From Epithemia pelagica (taxonomy: Eukaryota; Bacillariophyta; Bacillariophyceae; Surirellales; Surirellaceae), in NCBI GenBank assembly GCA_946965045.2, contig OX337232.1, positions 806,001 through 870,000 of the forward strand: 64,000 bases of DNA, given 5' to 3'. This document shows, one piece after another, positions 47,495 to 57,243 of the stretch. The translations under genes were made by a program, and so were the position numbers. The notes below the pieces were generated by a model. It did not search any database, was not told the origin of the DNA, and worked only from the letters and a program-made list of their open reading frames with translations. The stretch's first letter is position 1. The number at the start of each line of letters is the position of its first letter.

Positions 47495-49177
47495 TGGCAC
47501 ACCAAGATCATGTATCACTTGATATTCCATCAAAGCATTGCCTTCGTCATTATTTTGGTCCTTCCTCAACTGCCTGCTGGTTGCCCGACATTCTGATCCA
47601 TTCTTTCGGTTTGCTATGTACTCATAGAAACCACCACGACAACATGATTTTCTACGATGTTGCCCAGAATGTGAGCGCAAAAGATATGGAGTCTTTAAAA
47701 GATGCTGTTGGGAGACCCTCAAGTCTCCTTCAAGACAATCCCAAAGTCAATGAAATAATTGTATTGGCAACTGGGAATAGACACTTCATTGTACTCCAAC
47801 TTTTGGTTGAGCAGAAACATTGTGTCGTATACGATGGAATGCGAACAACAAATATGAGGGGATGGTCTGATGTCACCAAAATGTTATTTTGGAAGTTTGG
47901 CATCCACAAGATGTCGAACATGGATGCTGTGTCTGTCGTTGAAAAACTGGACACATTGGCTCCAAATAGAAATTGGAGCATCTCACAGGACCCCAAGATT
48001 TGTGGTTTACAACGCAATAGTCACTCTTGTGGCCCCAAAGCTATGCTCATCATTGCAAGTCTTTTTCACACAGCCAAGGATAAGGGAAGCATGCATCTCT
48101 CTCAATTTCATCCTGGAAACATGAACAAACAACAGTGGCGAGAAAATGTCTCGAATCTTTTCAAGACATATATCGGTTTTGCATGGGGGAATCTATATTC
48201 CCAAAAGATTATTCCACTGGAACAGCGAAGGAATGTCTACGACTTCCATGTGGGGGAACAATGCAACAACTTTTTGGATGAAAAAAGCATTACCCGCAAG
48301 AAAGCGCCTTCCAATTCTGAACAACCTTCCAATTCTGAAGCCCCCACAGAAGATCAGAGCACCACTGTTCCCCTCCGTCGCTCTGCTCGCAATCTTTCGA
48401 AAAGGTGAGTATCGTTGTTCAGACCCTTAATCATACATAAATAATAGTTCGTTCTGATCAAGAGGAAGTGATGATTTTGAGATTGTGGATGATGTACAGC
48501 TACGTATGGAAGAACGCAACTCGAAGACTGAGCAAAGGCGTAATGATCAGTCTTACCAGGCTAGCAAAATGATCCGTATGAACCAAAGGCCGGGGTTTTC
48601 AATTAACATCGGAGACCCAGTGGCTTTTTTCCCCGATGGAAGAGACAGAGCAACCCGCTCAAGGCTAGGTATTCATTGCCTTGTCATTGGAGTTTCTAGA
48701 GGAAGCTATCCTTCTATAAGAGTAATGATCCCAGAAGGAATTATTGGAGACAAGAAATCGAGAACGTCAACTTGGTTCCCACATGACAGATATAATGTGA
48801 TGCATCCGTCATCTCCCTTGGGAACAGAACGTAGGAAAATACAGACTCAGATTTTGAATCAGACCTTTGATTCTAGAAGCTACCCTATAATTTCTGTACG
48901 AGGAGCACATAGAGTGACATATAGCAGTCAACGATCAATCAAGAAGAAACAACCTATGCTACAAAATCGAAAAGTAAAATGCAGTTGTAAAAGACTTGGA
49001 ATACAATGTTCCACAGATAATTGCGGATGTCGAAAAGCGGGGGTCGTGTGTTCACATCACTGCAAATGTCTTGATGGCCAATGCATGAACAGGCGAATTC
49101 ATGGGACAATATTGCCTGGCAATGATCCGAATTCCATGACAGGGAGTGACGTTCCAAAGAACCGCCCCACAGTATGA
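47415..49177 (+). CDS. Ulp1-like cysteine protease spliced to a CXC cysteine-cluster protein
   Basis: The protease part (frame open from about 47,415; ATG 47,494) has a C48/Ulp1-type set: STACWLPD (Trp), NRHFIVLQL (catalytic His), CVVYDGM (Asp, 17 residues on) and GLQRNSHSCGPK (Gln, five residues, Cys). It ends in a basic tail (RRSARNLSKR). A 58-base intron (48,405-48,462) joins it in frame to GSDDFEIVDDVQLRMEERNS and a domain with GDPVAFFPDGRDR, CLVIGVSRGSYPSIRVMIPEG and CKCSCKRLGIQCSTDNCGCRKAGVVCSHHCKC, a tesmin/TSO1-type CXC zinc cluster likely to bind DNA. The stop at 49,177 overlaps the convergent dioxygenase-like gene by 79 bases. In copy 2 the protease is fused in frame to the heptad region. 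Confidence 0.7.
48405..48462 (+). other. GT-AG intron joining protease and CXC exons (58 bp)
   Basis: Donor AAAAG|GTGAGT, acceptor GATCAAG|AGGAAG. The split codon AG|A reads Arg and both frames are continuous. It contains in-frame stops if retained. Confidence 0.7.
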
Positions 49178-50904
49178 TTGCTGCTTCCATCATGAGATTT
49201 TGAACGTTCATGTCGAAATGTGCCATGGCGCACAACCCTTCCGTCACACAATATGGTTATGCCATGTGTAAGTTTGATAACCAGACCATTGTACGAACGG
49301 CCATTGACTCGGAGAAAAATATCTGGAAATACAAAGTACCAATCTGTAGTGGAATGTGGCGTAGTCTCTGCAAATGTAACAATACACACACTGGCATCGT
49401 TGACATCAACGTGTGACGCATTTTCCAAATCAACACTAATCGCAATGTTAGAAGAAAATCCATTCGCACCACCAAATTCCTCAGGAATTGTAATGCCAGA
49501 TTGCTTACGCAAACTCTGAAAAAGAGATCGCACACCTGGGTATTGTTGGTCAGCCAATTCAGCAACTCCAAGACATACGGACTTGACATAATCTTTTAGC
49601 TTTTTGTTGTCTGGCAATGAAATACACTTGTTCGTCCGTTTATAGCAATCAAACATGACACCATACCCATTCATTTGTCCATAATCACCTGCATTCCGAC
49701 GCGCATTCCCACGTGATGATAATGTCGTATCTCTAACGACCTCGTTCAAAGCTAGTGACAAGTCTTGGTACAAGTTGTCGGAAGACTTCAAGAAAGATAC
49801 GACAATGTTTGATTGGCCTGTTGGGCGTTTATTTGCATCCAATGTTGTGGTCTGAAAGGCATAAATCATTCTCTCTTTTGAACGTGGATCGTGTACATAG
49901 GCTGTGGAATCGTGCAAATTCTGATAAAGAGCTTGAGGAACATAACGATGACATCGGACCTTGTTGGAACGTGACCGTTCAAATCGGGCCCGATTAAAAA
50001 GACGTCTGTTACATACTCCTGTAATAATGTTAGTACCAAAATAATCAGGAGGGAGCAAAGGAGTGTCGTCATCAGCGTCATGAAACTGAATACTGTGAAC
50101 AACCTTGGGATTCTTCATGCCCGTGATGTGATTGACCGTCCACACTTGGTTGATTTTCTTGATAAAGCTTCCCAATGCAGGCTGGCCTGTTTTGTAAACT
50201 ATCCGGAGCCACGAAATTGGCAGAGGTACAAGGGATGAAGTAGTGATTGTGCTCCCAATACCACTCTGTACCTCACTGAAAATTCTCGTCGGATCAGAAA
50301 CAAAGGCAGAAGTCCAAAAAACAGATGTGTACGGGAATATGATAATAAGTGTACGGAAAATATCGTCGAACTGATCGGAACAGAGTTCTCTGGAGGTACG
50401 GGTTCTATGAACCAATTCGTAATAGGGGGACTCATCTGGAATGCGTGGCTTTTTGTGTGTCCGGGACAATACACAGTCAACCAAGAAGGCATCATGCAAT
50501 TCATGAGTCAATTGCAGGGATACAGCTTCTTGAATTCGGAGAGAATGTTGACCTGGTATGGAGCTGGATGTTGATTGTAAATCAGATAGAGCCTGCCGAA
50601 TATGGGGAATCAAGATGATGGGGATATCAGGTACAGATGATCTGACAGATGGGTGTGGAAAATGCTGGTTCAGTTGTTGTGTGCATTGACGCACAAAGAT
50701 GACTTGGAGGAAGGATGGTAGACAGAGGGATACCATCTCTGTCAGAAGAAGATTGAAATTGTCCGTGTCAAAACAAAACAGTTCACGTTTGACAGGGTTG
50801 CGAACACTCTGGTACACATGAATGATTCCTGGAGGGCGGTTTATTCGGTTGGGGTTTCTCGTATGTTTGATCAAAGGCTTCGTCTTCTTGTTAGCCTGAG
50901 ACAT
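49099..50904 (-). CDS. TET/JBP-like 2OG-Fe(II) dioxygenase candidate, right copy
   Basis: 601 codons from ATG 50,904 (MSQANKKTKPLIKHTRN). Similar over its whole length to the left copy (about three quarters identity by eye), including PPGIIHVYQSV, CVLSRTHKKPRIP and FGTNIITGV. The oxygenase core keeps ASHVDVNDAS (His-x-Asp), WYFVFPD, LTHGITILCDGR and VVRHGT (His), with GRFFG at the end. Both copies are intact although they have diverged, which suggests they remained under selection or came from separate active elements. Its 3' end overlaps the CXC gene by 79 bases on the opposite strand. Confidence 0.55.
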   Translation of the reverse strand: MSQANKKTKPLIKHTRNPNRINRPPGIIHVYQSVRNPVKRELFCFDTDNFNLLLTEMVSLCLPSFLQVIFVRQCTQQLNQHFPHPSVRSSVPDIPIILIPHIRQALSDLQSTSSSIPGQHSLRIQEAVSLQLTHELHDAFLVDCVLSRTHKKPRIPDESPYYELVHRTRTSRELCSDQFDDIFRTLIIIFPYTSVFWTSAFVSDPTRIFSEVQSGIGSTITTSSLVPLPISWLRIVYKTGQPALGSFIKKINQVWTVNHITGMKNPKVVHSIQFHDADDDTPLLPPDYFGTNIITGVCNRRLFNRARFERSRSNKVRCHRYVPQALYQNLHDSTAYVHDPRSKERMIYAFQTTTLDANKRPTGQSNIVVSFLKSSDNLYQDLSLALNEVVRDTTLSSRGNARRNAGDYGQMNGYGVMFDCYKRTNKCISLPDNKKLKDYVKSVCLGVAELADQQYPGVRSLFQSLRKQSGITIPEEFGGANGFSSNIAISVDLENASHVDVNDASVCIVTFAETTPHSTTDWYFVFPDIFLRVNGRSYNGLVIKLTHGITILCDGRVVRHGTFRHERSKSHDGSSNHTVGRFFGTSLPVMEFGSLPGNIVP

Positions 50905-51014
50905 GGTTGATTGTTCTGGAAGCAGCAATGGATGGAAAAGGAGTAGTGTCGCTGTGAGGGATAACATATGGGATGTTGAACGATGAGGATGTTGGATGAA
51001 GATCTAGGGGTTGA

Positions 51015-51131
51015 CGTAATCCGTGACTGAACCCGACAAATCAAATGGTCGCAGAAACATACAATCATTTGTTCCGACAAATGATTGCATTGCATTCAAA
51101 TGTCTTTTGCACTCAAATGACGTGTAACAGA
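51015..51131 (-). repeat. Right terminal inverted repeat
   Basis: Complement of the left end; TGTTACACGTCATTTGAGTG is read on the minus strand from 51,129. It includes the AATCATTTGT/ACAAATGATT palindrome. Confidence 0.75.
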
Positions 51132-51599
51132 TCCGCCAGTTCTGCCCTTCCAACAACACCACCCTTATATGCGAACCGCCCGCTTAGGGGGTATGTTATC
51201 GGGCGCGCGGAGCATGTGCGGAGCATGATATGGGCGGAGAAAGGCCAATCCAACCCGGATATAAAGCTTTCCTCCGCAAAATTTACATGCGGAGTGCGGG
51301 TGGAGCAAGGTTGGAAGCAAAATCACGCGCCCACACCCACACCCCACACACCACACACTCAATGCGTCGAACAGTCGAAGTCTTCCGATGATGGATTTAT
51401 CATGGACAAAAGAGACGACAGAGTCTATCTAGGCACTAGTATTGTAGACAAGTACATATAGTTGGTCAACTGTTGCTGCCTTGGTCTTTCGGAGTCTTTT
51501 CCATCCACCAGGAGGTTGTGTTTCCATAGAGCATGGAAATTGACGTGTCTTTCCATCATGAGCTCGTAGGGCCAACAGAACAACTGGTGAAATATACAA
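51132..51599. other. Spacer between element copies, nothing recognised
   Basis: Unique in the window. A C/A-rich tract (CACCCACACCCCACACAC) lies near 51,332-51,356. Short frames only; no gene supported. Confidence 0.4.
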
Positions 51600-51950
51600 T
51601 TGTACCTGTCATGTGGGAACCAAGTGGATGTTCTGGCTTTCTTGTCCCCAATAATCCCCTCAGGGATTATTACTCTCACGGATGGGTAGCTTCCTCTAGA
51701 AACCCCAATAACAATACACTGAATACCTAGTCTTACTACGTCAGTCAAAGTTCGTAAGACAACGACATACCTGCGTTTCGGTGGTTCTGGCAAGGTCTAG
51801 ATCTGTTGGATCTGACATGACATGGTTTTGATGATGCTGGACTTTGGTGCAATCCGATTAATGAAGTGAAAAGGGTATCCCCTACTCCCTAGCGCTAACG
51901 CATGCTACCCCTAAAGTGCCGAGATCTGTTACTCAACATTTGGAGCAAAA
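51600..51950. mobile_element. Second integrase-element copy, left part (before the Copia insertion)
   Basis: Matches 42,889-43,240 almost base for base and includes the truncated CXC remnant on the minus strand (51,600-51,726, GVSRGSYPSVRV... WFPHDRY). It is cut at TTTGGAGCAAAA by the Copia element and resumes at 59,205. Confidence 0.85.
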
Positions 51951-52190
51951 TGAATAAAAACTGACGGCCAGACGCAATATACGGCTTGCAACAATCAAAT
52001 TATCAGAAATTATGGTAACTAAACTAGGGGTGCCCTTTGGGGGCAAATCGCTCACGTAGGGGCCAAACAGCGACCACGGTACCCACTAGCGAATACGCAA
52101 CTAGGGGCCGGGCGATGCCAGGCGATGCGTAGCGAGGCATGGCGAGGCCCTTCGTAGGTTACAAAGGGGGCGCCCGTGATTATTTATTCA
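51951..52190 (-). repeat. 3' LTR of the Copia element
   Basis: 240 bases with terminal TG/CA and an 8-base inverted end. It differs from the 5' LTR by a T/C in CAATCAAA(T/C)TATC and one base in GTGA(T/C)TATTT. Confidence 0.9.
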
Positions 52191-52314
52191 GTCCCCGCGA
52201 ACAAAATCGGGGTGGGCAACTTCGTTTAGTTCGTCATGTCAGCAGAGGCCGGTCCAGTACGTCGGACTATTCTTCAAAAGGGGCGATTCCATTTTGGATC
52301 TAAAAAGGGGTCTG

Positions 52315-55300
52315 CTACCACATGATACGTTGGGCCAGGAATCGCAATCGAGGTCCGGGTAGCAGTTTGGTTAGGATATCGGCAAGATTCGTTTCACCTT
52401 CTTCCCATGCAATGCGCACAAGTCCAGCAGCTTGCGCTTCACGAGTCCGATGATAAGCAATTGCGTTGTGCTTCTTCTTTAGGACTGATTTCGGCTGCGT
52501 CGAGTTCTTAAACACAGATTCATTGTCGCAAAACACATTCGTCTCTCCATCCAACGGGATACCCATCATTCGCAACTTATAACGAAATGCTTCAATCATT
52601 TCAATGGCAGTTTTCATCGCCACGAACTCACTGCCAAATGTAGACGTCTCAACAGTGTTTTGTCGTTTTGAATACCACATGATCGGTGCTCGTTGCAAGA
52701 ACAGTAGGACTCCTGTTTGAGAGCGCCGTGTGACACGACATCCAGCATGATCAGCATCGACAAAGCAAGTCGTGGTGACAGCGTTTCCACGCGGTGCTGG
52801 TGCGTTTGGCGGAATCGGCTCGGCAGCATCAGGATAATACTCAGACCAATCCGGTCGGGTAAAACGTGACTCGTCGAAGTCAGGGGTTGTGTCGTCGAAC
52901 ACAATGGCGGATTTATCGTACTTCTTCAGATACGCGAAGATGTGCAACGTTTGCTCGAGATGTCCTTCTCGTGGATTCGCCATAAAACGGGACATATGGG
53001 AGACTGCGGTTGTAATGTCGATACGACAGAGTTCAACAATCCAACGGAGAATACCGATCAGTCCTTGGTAATAGTTCGCACGTCTTGCGTCAAGTTCAGG
53101 AGTCGCATCCAATTCCGGGCGATATCCATCGGCGATCGGCGTCGTCACTTTTGACTTCAGCTTTTCTCCGGATTTCTCCAGTTCCGTTTCGACTTCGGCA
53201 AGAGCACGCTTACAATACTTGTCAGCGGACATGGCCCAACGATCACGGTTCGACGGATCTTGCGTGTCGGGTATGGTATAACGCCGTATTTCGGATCCCA
53301 AGTATTCGTCTGGCGGTTTGATACTGTCGGGCTTGATCGTATAGCGCCTCTGCAGGTCCTGCATCACGGTTTTGGGATCATGACTAACAATCAGCAGATC
53401 ATCAATATAGACCAAAACATACTCGTAATACTGGAACCCATCAGATGGTCGAGTGTTCGCTCGAAGCCATACATCCGGATCAGCTTGACACATCTTAAAA
53501 CCCATATCGCGGAGCGTTGCGGCGATGTGATCACGCCACCTTGCGGCAGAACTTTTGAGACCATATAATGCGCGCACTATCAGTGCAGGTTGTCCAACCT
53601 TATCTGGTCCAAATTCGAGTCCCGCGGTGGTATAGGTCTTCTCTTTAGTTGGTGCGTTGAGATATGCGTTTTGCACGTCCCCGACGAGAACATCTAGACC
53701 ATTTAGTGCAGCGATAGTAAAAGCAATGCGTACGCTATCGCGAGATACCACACTAGAATAGGTCGATTCTTTGGGTGGATCAGTTTTGTGGCCTCCGGCC
53801 ACTAACCGTGCTTTTTGTCGCAGGTCTGATTTGATATCAAAAACCATATGACAGGGAAAATGCTTGTATCCAGAAGCCACTTCGCCATCAGCTGGAAATT
53901 CGAAAGCAATGCCAACGTTCTTCATTTCTTTCTCAATGGCCTTGCGCCAGAAGTCAGTCCCCGTTCGGCGGTCAATCGCCAGGGCTTCTTCTACAGAGTG
54001 GGGCAACTCAATGCCATACTTGTGCGTTCGCTTCCAATAACGTGACTTTACCTTTTTGATAATGCGGTCTCGTTTGCGAAGTGCACGTGGCACCCACCAT
54101 GCGAACGCAGGCTCTTTTGCGATGCCAGTGGATACTGCGTATTCGGCGGTTTCAATCATATTTCCATTCTTGACGTCTTTGAGCGGTAGCCAAACAGTCG
54201 ATTGATCGGACAGTTCATATTGCAATTCCCAGCCTTTCTTTGTGTGGTGTGATGTGCCGTCAAGGAAGGATGCGTCTGTTCGCTTAACTGCGGTCTCATC
54301 ACTGCGGTGACCCACAATGGCTTTCAATGTGTTGAACGCATTGCCCTCCGGGTCAACTTGCGAATACAGATTCTCTGCGATCATATTGGTTGCATACGAC
54401 TCGACCGATCCATCCGGAAACTGTACGTCGTAGTACCGGGTATCAAGGATTGGGTTTGCGTCGCGCTGACCAATAGGTCGCCCATGAGCATCTTTCGTGC
54501 GTCCAATGATTTTTGCTCGAGCGCTTTCACCTCCTCGCGGCAGCATGACTTCAGCGGTGAGATATTCGTCTAGTTCCTCCGGCGTGTACGCGTCGGATTC
54601 CAGGGCTTCGGCCTCTGGGAACAAGGGCTCTAGAAGTTCACCTTTGTCAAAGAGGTCTGGGGGTGGATCGCTCCCAGTTGTGCCATCAGATGGCGGCTTT
54701 TTCATTTGCGTTTGAATAGCGGCATCATAGTCCAACAACTGCTGATGAATCGTCGGATTCTTCAGGTCGTCTTCCGGAATGGCCCACACATCTTTCTGTG
54801 TGACATGATTGCCCTCCAGCGTTAGGATTTCATAGGCCATATCATCGGTGCAATCATCGGCTAAGCCCAACCATTGGCCAATCAGTCTTTTTTCGAAGGG
54901 AAACTGTGCCATGGGCATGCGATAATACACCGGCTGATAGAATTGGAACATGGCTAATGGAGAGATGTCTGGCGTTGAGCCAATAACATGCTCGAACGGT
55001 GTACGTCCATCTAATTCAGGGATTTCGGATGCCGTGAGTTGCCGTACGTGCGAGCACCATTTAAGAGCATAGCTCCATAAACGTCGTGGTGCGCCGGTCG
55101 TCCTCATAATTTTGACAACTCCCTTTTTTAGTTCACGAATGCTCGCTTCGGCAGCGTTCTGCCATGGACTTTTAGGAACCGTTTTCTCCATCTTTATGCG
55201 GTACTTGTTGCATATTTCACGGGACTTCCCTAGGAACAATTCTCGGGCACCATCAGATACCATTGTTTGGGGAATCCCTACATTGTGAATCAAAGACATC

Positions 55301-56544
55301 AATCCTTCAGGATGTTGCTTTTTCGACTTCCAGGGATATACGTGGTCGAATCTTTTGCCGTCTGTAAAGATCAAGGCGCCCGTGTCCCCGTTCAGTGATA
55401 CTTCCTTGGCAAACATCTCGTCCGAGAACCAACGGCCTTTCACACTAGGGAATTTGAGCCACGGTGCCTTTTTACGGACCTTACGCTCAGATGGGATTAA
55501 TACGTTTCGTACTCCAGCCTGCGTCGTCACCTTAAGCGTGTTCTTCGCTTTGGGTAAACCAATGCCCCAACGTTGTGACAGTACGGCTGCGTCAAGCACT
55601 CCCTTTCCAGCAGGATCGGCTGGGGAAGACTCGTTAGCAGTCTTGATCATGTACAGCCGACGTTCACGTTTGTCCTCCGGGACTACATCAGGCTCCTCCT
55701 TTTCTGGATGAACAGTGACCGTCGCTATCAAGCGTTCGTACAGGTCGTTGCCATGTGCGTCGGCGTCCAGATCTGGTGATGGGTTGGCAAAAGCATGCTG
55801 GTACGTTCGCACTGCTTTGATGAGTCGTGGAATGGAGGATGCGGCAATCGAATTCGGATCGCCATTGCGAACGACAGTAGCGGCAGCTACACCCAGTTTC
55901 TCCTCCGCGTCCGCAAAGGCGGCAGAACGAGGTTGCCATGGGCTATCGGCAGTTAGCACAACTTGTGGCAAGTGTTCCAGCTCGTCAGAAGTGGGTTTGC
56001 GAGTGGCGAAACCACTTATCACACCAGCCATGGTGAGAGGGATGGTGAGATCGGCATCCGGTACGTGGATACTATGCGTGCTGTGCGGGTCAAACTGTTT
56101 AGGTACGTCGTTGACAACGATGCCATGGGCACGCATCTGGTTCGGACAGAGTAACGAACTGCCCATACGGTCCCCTAAAAACAATGCTTGGTGGATAACA
56201 AGCAAGTAAGACTGGTTTTTGCTGTCAGTCCAGACAGTAGCAACAGTCGCAATAGGGACATTGGTCAGCGGATTATATTCCTCCGCGAACGGATGCACAC
56301 TGATATAGCGGTGGGCTTCGGAGATCATTGCGAAGTCTCTTCCCACGGCACAGGTGTCCGCGTGTGAGTCCAACTCACAGGTGAGCTCAATGGTCTCAAC
56401 ACCATATTCGTCGGTGTTCATTGCACATAGACAATGTGCGAAACGTTTAGAATAACTATAATGGGTGCCTACATGTGCATTCGATTGAACAATAAGATTC
56501 GTTTTATCAATTTTTACTGCTTTGGCAGCGGATACACAGGGCAC
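52315..56544 (-). CDS. Copia Pol polyprotein (protease-integrase-RT-RNase H)
   Basis: About 1409 residues with no ATG at the upper end; the frame is entered from the gag-like frame across a single TGA. Protease: CELDSHADTCAVG. Integrase core: MVSDGARELF (Asp) and SPWQNAAEASIRELK (Glu). RT: VFDIKSDLRQKARLVAGGHKT, VGDVQNAYLNAP and VYIDDLLIV with the YxDD site. RNase H: CFVDADHAGCRVTRRSQTG, TSTFGSEFVAMKTAIE, FCDNESVFKNS and a final ETNLADILTKLLPGP. The PWQN.AE integrase context and overall order fit the CoDi group of diatoms. The polyprotein is intact, so this copy could have been active until recently. Confidence 0.85.
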   Translation of the reverse strand: MPCVSAAKAVKIDKTNLIVQSNAHVGTHYSYSKRFAHCLCAMNTDEYGVETIELTCELDSHADTCAVGRDFAMISEAHRYISVHPFAEEYNPLTNVPIATVATVWTDSKNQSYLLVIHQALFLGDRMGSSLLCPNQMRAHGIVVNDVPKQFDPHSTHSIHVPDADLTIPLTMAGVISGFATRKPTSDELEHLPQVVLTADSPWQPRSAAFADAEEKLGVAAATVVRNGDPNSIAASSIPRLIKAVRTYQHAFANPSPDLDADAHGNDLYERLIATVTVHPEKEEPDVVPEDKRERRLYMIKTANESSPADPAGKGVLDAAVLSQRWGIGLPKAKNTLKVTTQAGVRNVLIPSERKVRKKAPWLKFPSVKGRWFSDEMFAKEVSLNGDTGALIFTDGKRFDHVYPWKSKKQHPEGLMSLIHNVGIPQTMVSDGARELFLGKSREICNKYRIKMEKTVPKSPWQNAAEASIRELKKGVVKIMRTTGAPRRLWSYALKWCSHVRQLTASEIPELDGRTPFEHVIGSTPDISPLAMFQFYQPVYYRMPMAQFPFEKRLIGQWLGLADDCTDDMAYEILTLEGNHVTQKDVWAIPEDDLKNPTIHQQLLDYDAAIQTQMKKPPSDGTTGSDPPPDLFDKGELLEPLFPEAEALESDAYTPEELDEYLTAEVMLPRGGESARAKIIGRTKDAHGRPIGQRDANPILDTRYYDVQFPDGSVESYATNMIAENLYSQVDPEGNAFNTLKAIVGHRSDETAVKRTDASFLDGTSHHTKKGWELQYELSDQSTVWLPLKDVKNGNMIETAEYAVSTGIAKEPAFAWWVPRALRKRDRIIKKVKSRYWKRTHKYGIELPHSVEEALAIDRRTGTDFWRKAIEKEMKNVGIAFEFPADGEVASGYKHFPCHMVFDIKSDLRQKARLVAGGHKTDPPKESTYSSVVSRDSVRIAFTIAALNGLDVLVGDVQNAYLNAPTKEKTYTTAGLEFGPDKVGQPALIVRALYGLKSSAARWRDHIAATLRDMGFKMCQADPDVWLRANTRPSDGFQYYEYVLVYIDDLLIVSHDPKTVMQDLQRRYTIKPDSIKPPDEYLGSEIRRYTIPDTQDPSNRDRWAMSADKYCKRALAEVETELEKSGEKLKSKVTTPIADGYRPELDATPELDARRANYYQGLIGILRWIVELCRIDITTAVSHMSRFMANPREGHLEQTLHIFAYLKKYDKSAIVFDDTTPDFDESRFTRPDWSEYYPDAAEPIPPNAPAPRGNAVTTTCFVDADHAGCRVTRRSQTGVLLFLQRAPIMWYSKRQNTVETSTFGSEFVAMKTAIEMIEAFRYKLRMMGIPLDGETNVFCDNESVFKNSTQPKSVLKKKHNAIAYHRTREAQAAGLVRIAWEEGETNLADILTKLLPGPRLRFLAQRIMW

Positions 56545-56550
56545 ACTCCA

Positions 56551-57243
56551 TCAGGAGGAAGGAGACAGGTCGGCAGACTTGTCAGAGACATTCGGGTCAC
56601 GGACATCGAATTCAAGATCGGCGGAATAACGACCGCATACATTACGCCTGCGCTCTGCGGCAGCCAATTGTCCATTGGCAAGCATAGTGTATTTTAAAGC
56701 TTCGTCGAACACTTCCGTGTGCTCGGCTAAGCGTTTGCATACATGGTACATTTGGCGCTCTTCACGTTCATAGCCTGACATTTTAGACCAGCGCCAAGAC
56801 CAAATTGGACTATTGTGGACAATAGTGTCGATCTCTTCGCGGAAGCTTCCTTTGAGCATGCTTTGGTCATGCTTGGTAAGTGTGCGGACGTTGCGAGTCC
56901 CTTCAGCATACTTGCCTTTGACCGGTAGCGGCAGCTTCACAAAGATGTCGCCGTGTTCCGGGACTGGCGGGATGGTCATATGACTCATATCAGGACGTCC
57001 GTCCTCTTCCCATTGCCACATCGGTGGATAGGTCTCGTATTCCCCCATGGGGTACGGATTTGACGGACGCAGATCCGGGTTCGTTCGGTTGCGCTTTAGC
57101 CTTATGCGCGAAACGTCCAAAGCTGTTGCCAGCTGAGGACTTTGCCGGCTGCAAATCATCTTCGGATGATTTTGCAGGTGAGGCGGAAGCGCAGAACTTA
57201 GAGTGCTTGTCTGGCGACGGTACGTTGTGAACAGAGGAGTCAA
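56551..57243 (-). pseudogene. Copia gag region, third frame segment
   Basis: This frame supplies RLKRNRTNPDLRPSNPYPMGEYETYPPMWQW and DIFVKLPLPVKGKYAEGTRNVRTLTKHDQ, ending SPSS at TGA 56,551. The next codons continue in the same frame into Pol. The segment overlaps the previous gag frame between 56,990 and 57,243, and the switch probably lies near 57,120. The TGA could be a leaky gag-pol stop. Confidence 0.5.

Larger units (their letters stand above)
40549..51131. mobile_element. Integrase-bearing element with inverted terminal modules (copy 1, 10.6 kb)
   Basis: The ends are inverted repeats: TGTTACACGTCATTTGAGTG from 40,551 and its complement ending at 51,129, giving TGT...ACA termini. The inverted similarity continues inward through the dioxygenase-like gene and part of the CXC gene (40,549-43,009 with 48,680-51,131), at lower identity. 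Inside are a DDE integrase, heptad repeats, a Ulp1-like protease and CXC protein. No RT, DNA polymerase or capsid gene is seen. The set best resembles a Ginger-type DNA transposon (integrase-derived transposase, often with Ulp1). A clear target duplication was not found, so the outer limits are provisional; the left module could instead be a separate inverted insertion. Confidence 0.6.

Noticed and set aside
40549-51131. Polinton/Maverick element
   Set aside because: Integrase plus cysteine protease fits, but no protein-primed DNA polymerase, packaging ATPase or capsid gene is present, and the size is too small.
40540-51140. Target-site duplication of the integrase element
   Set aside because: The four to six bases flanking the TGT/ACA ends (GTC on the left, GATC on the right) do not match.
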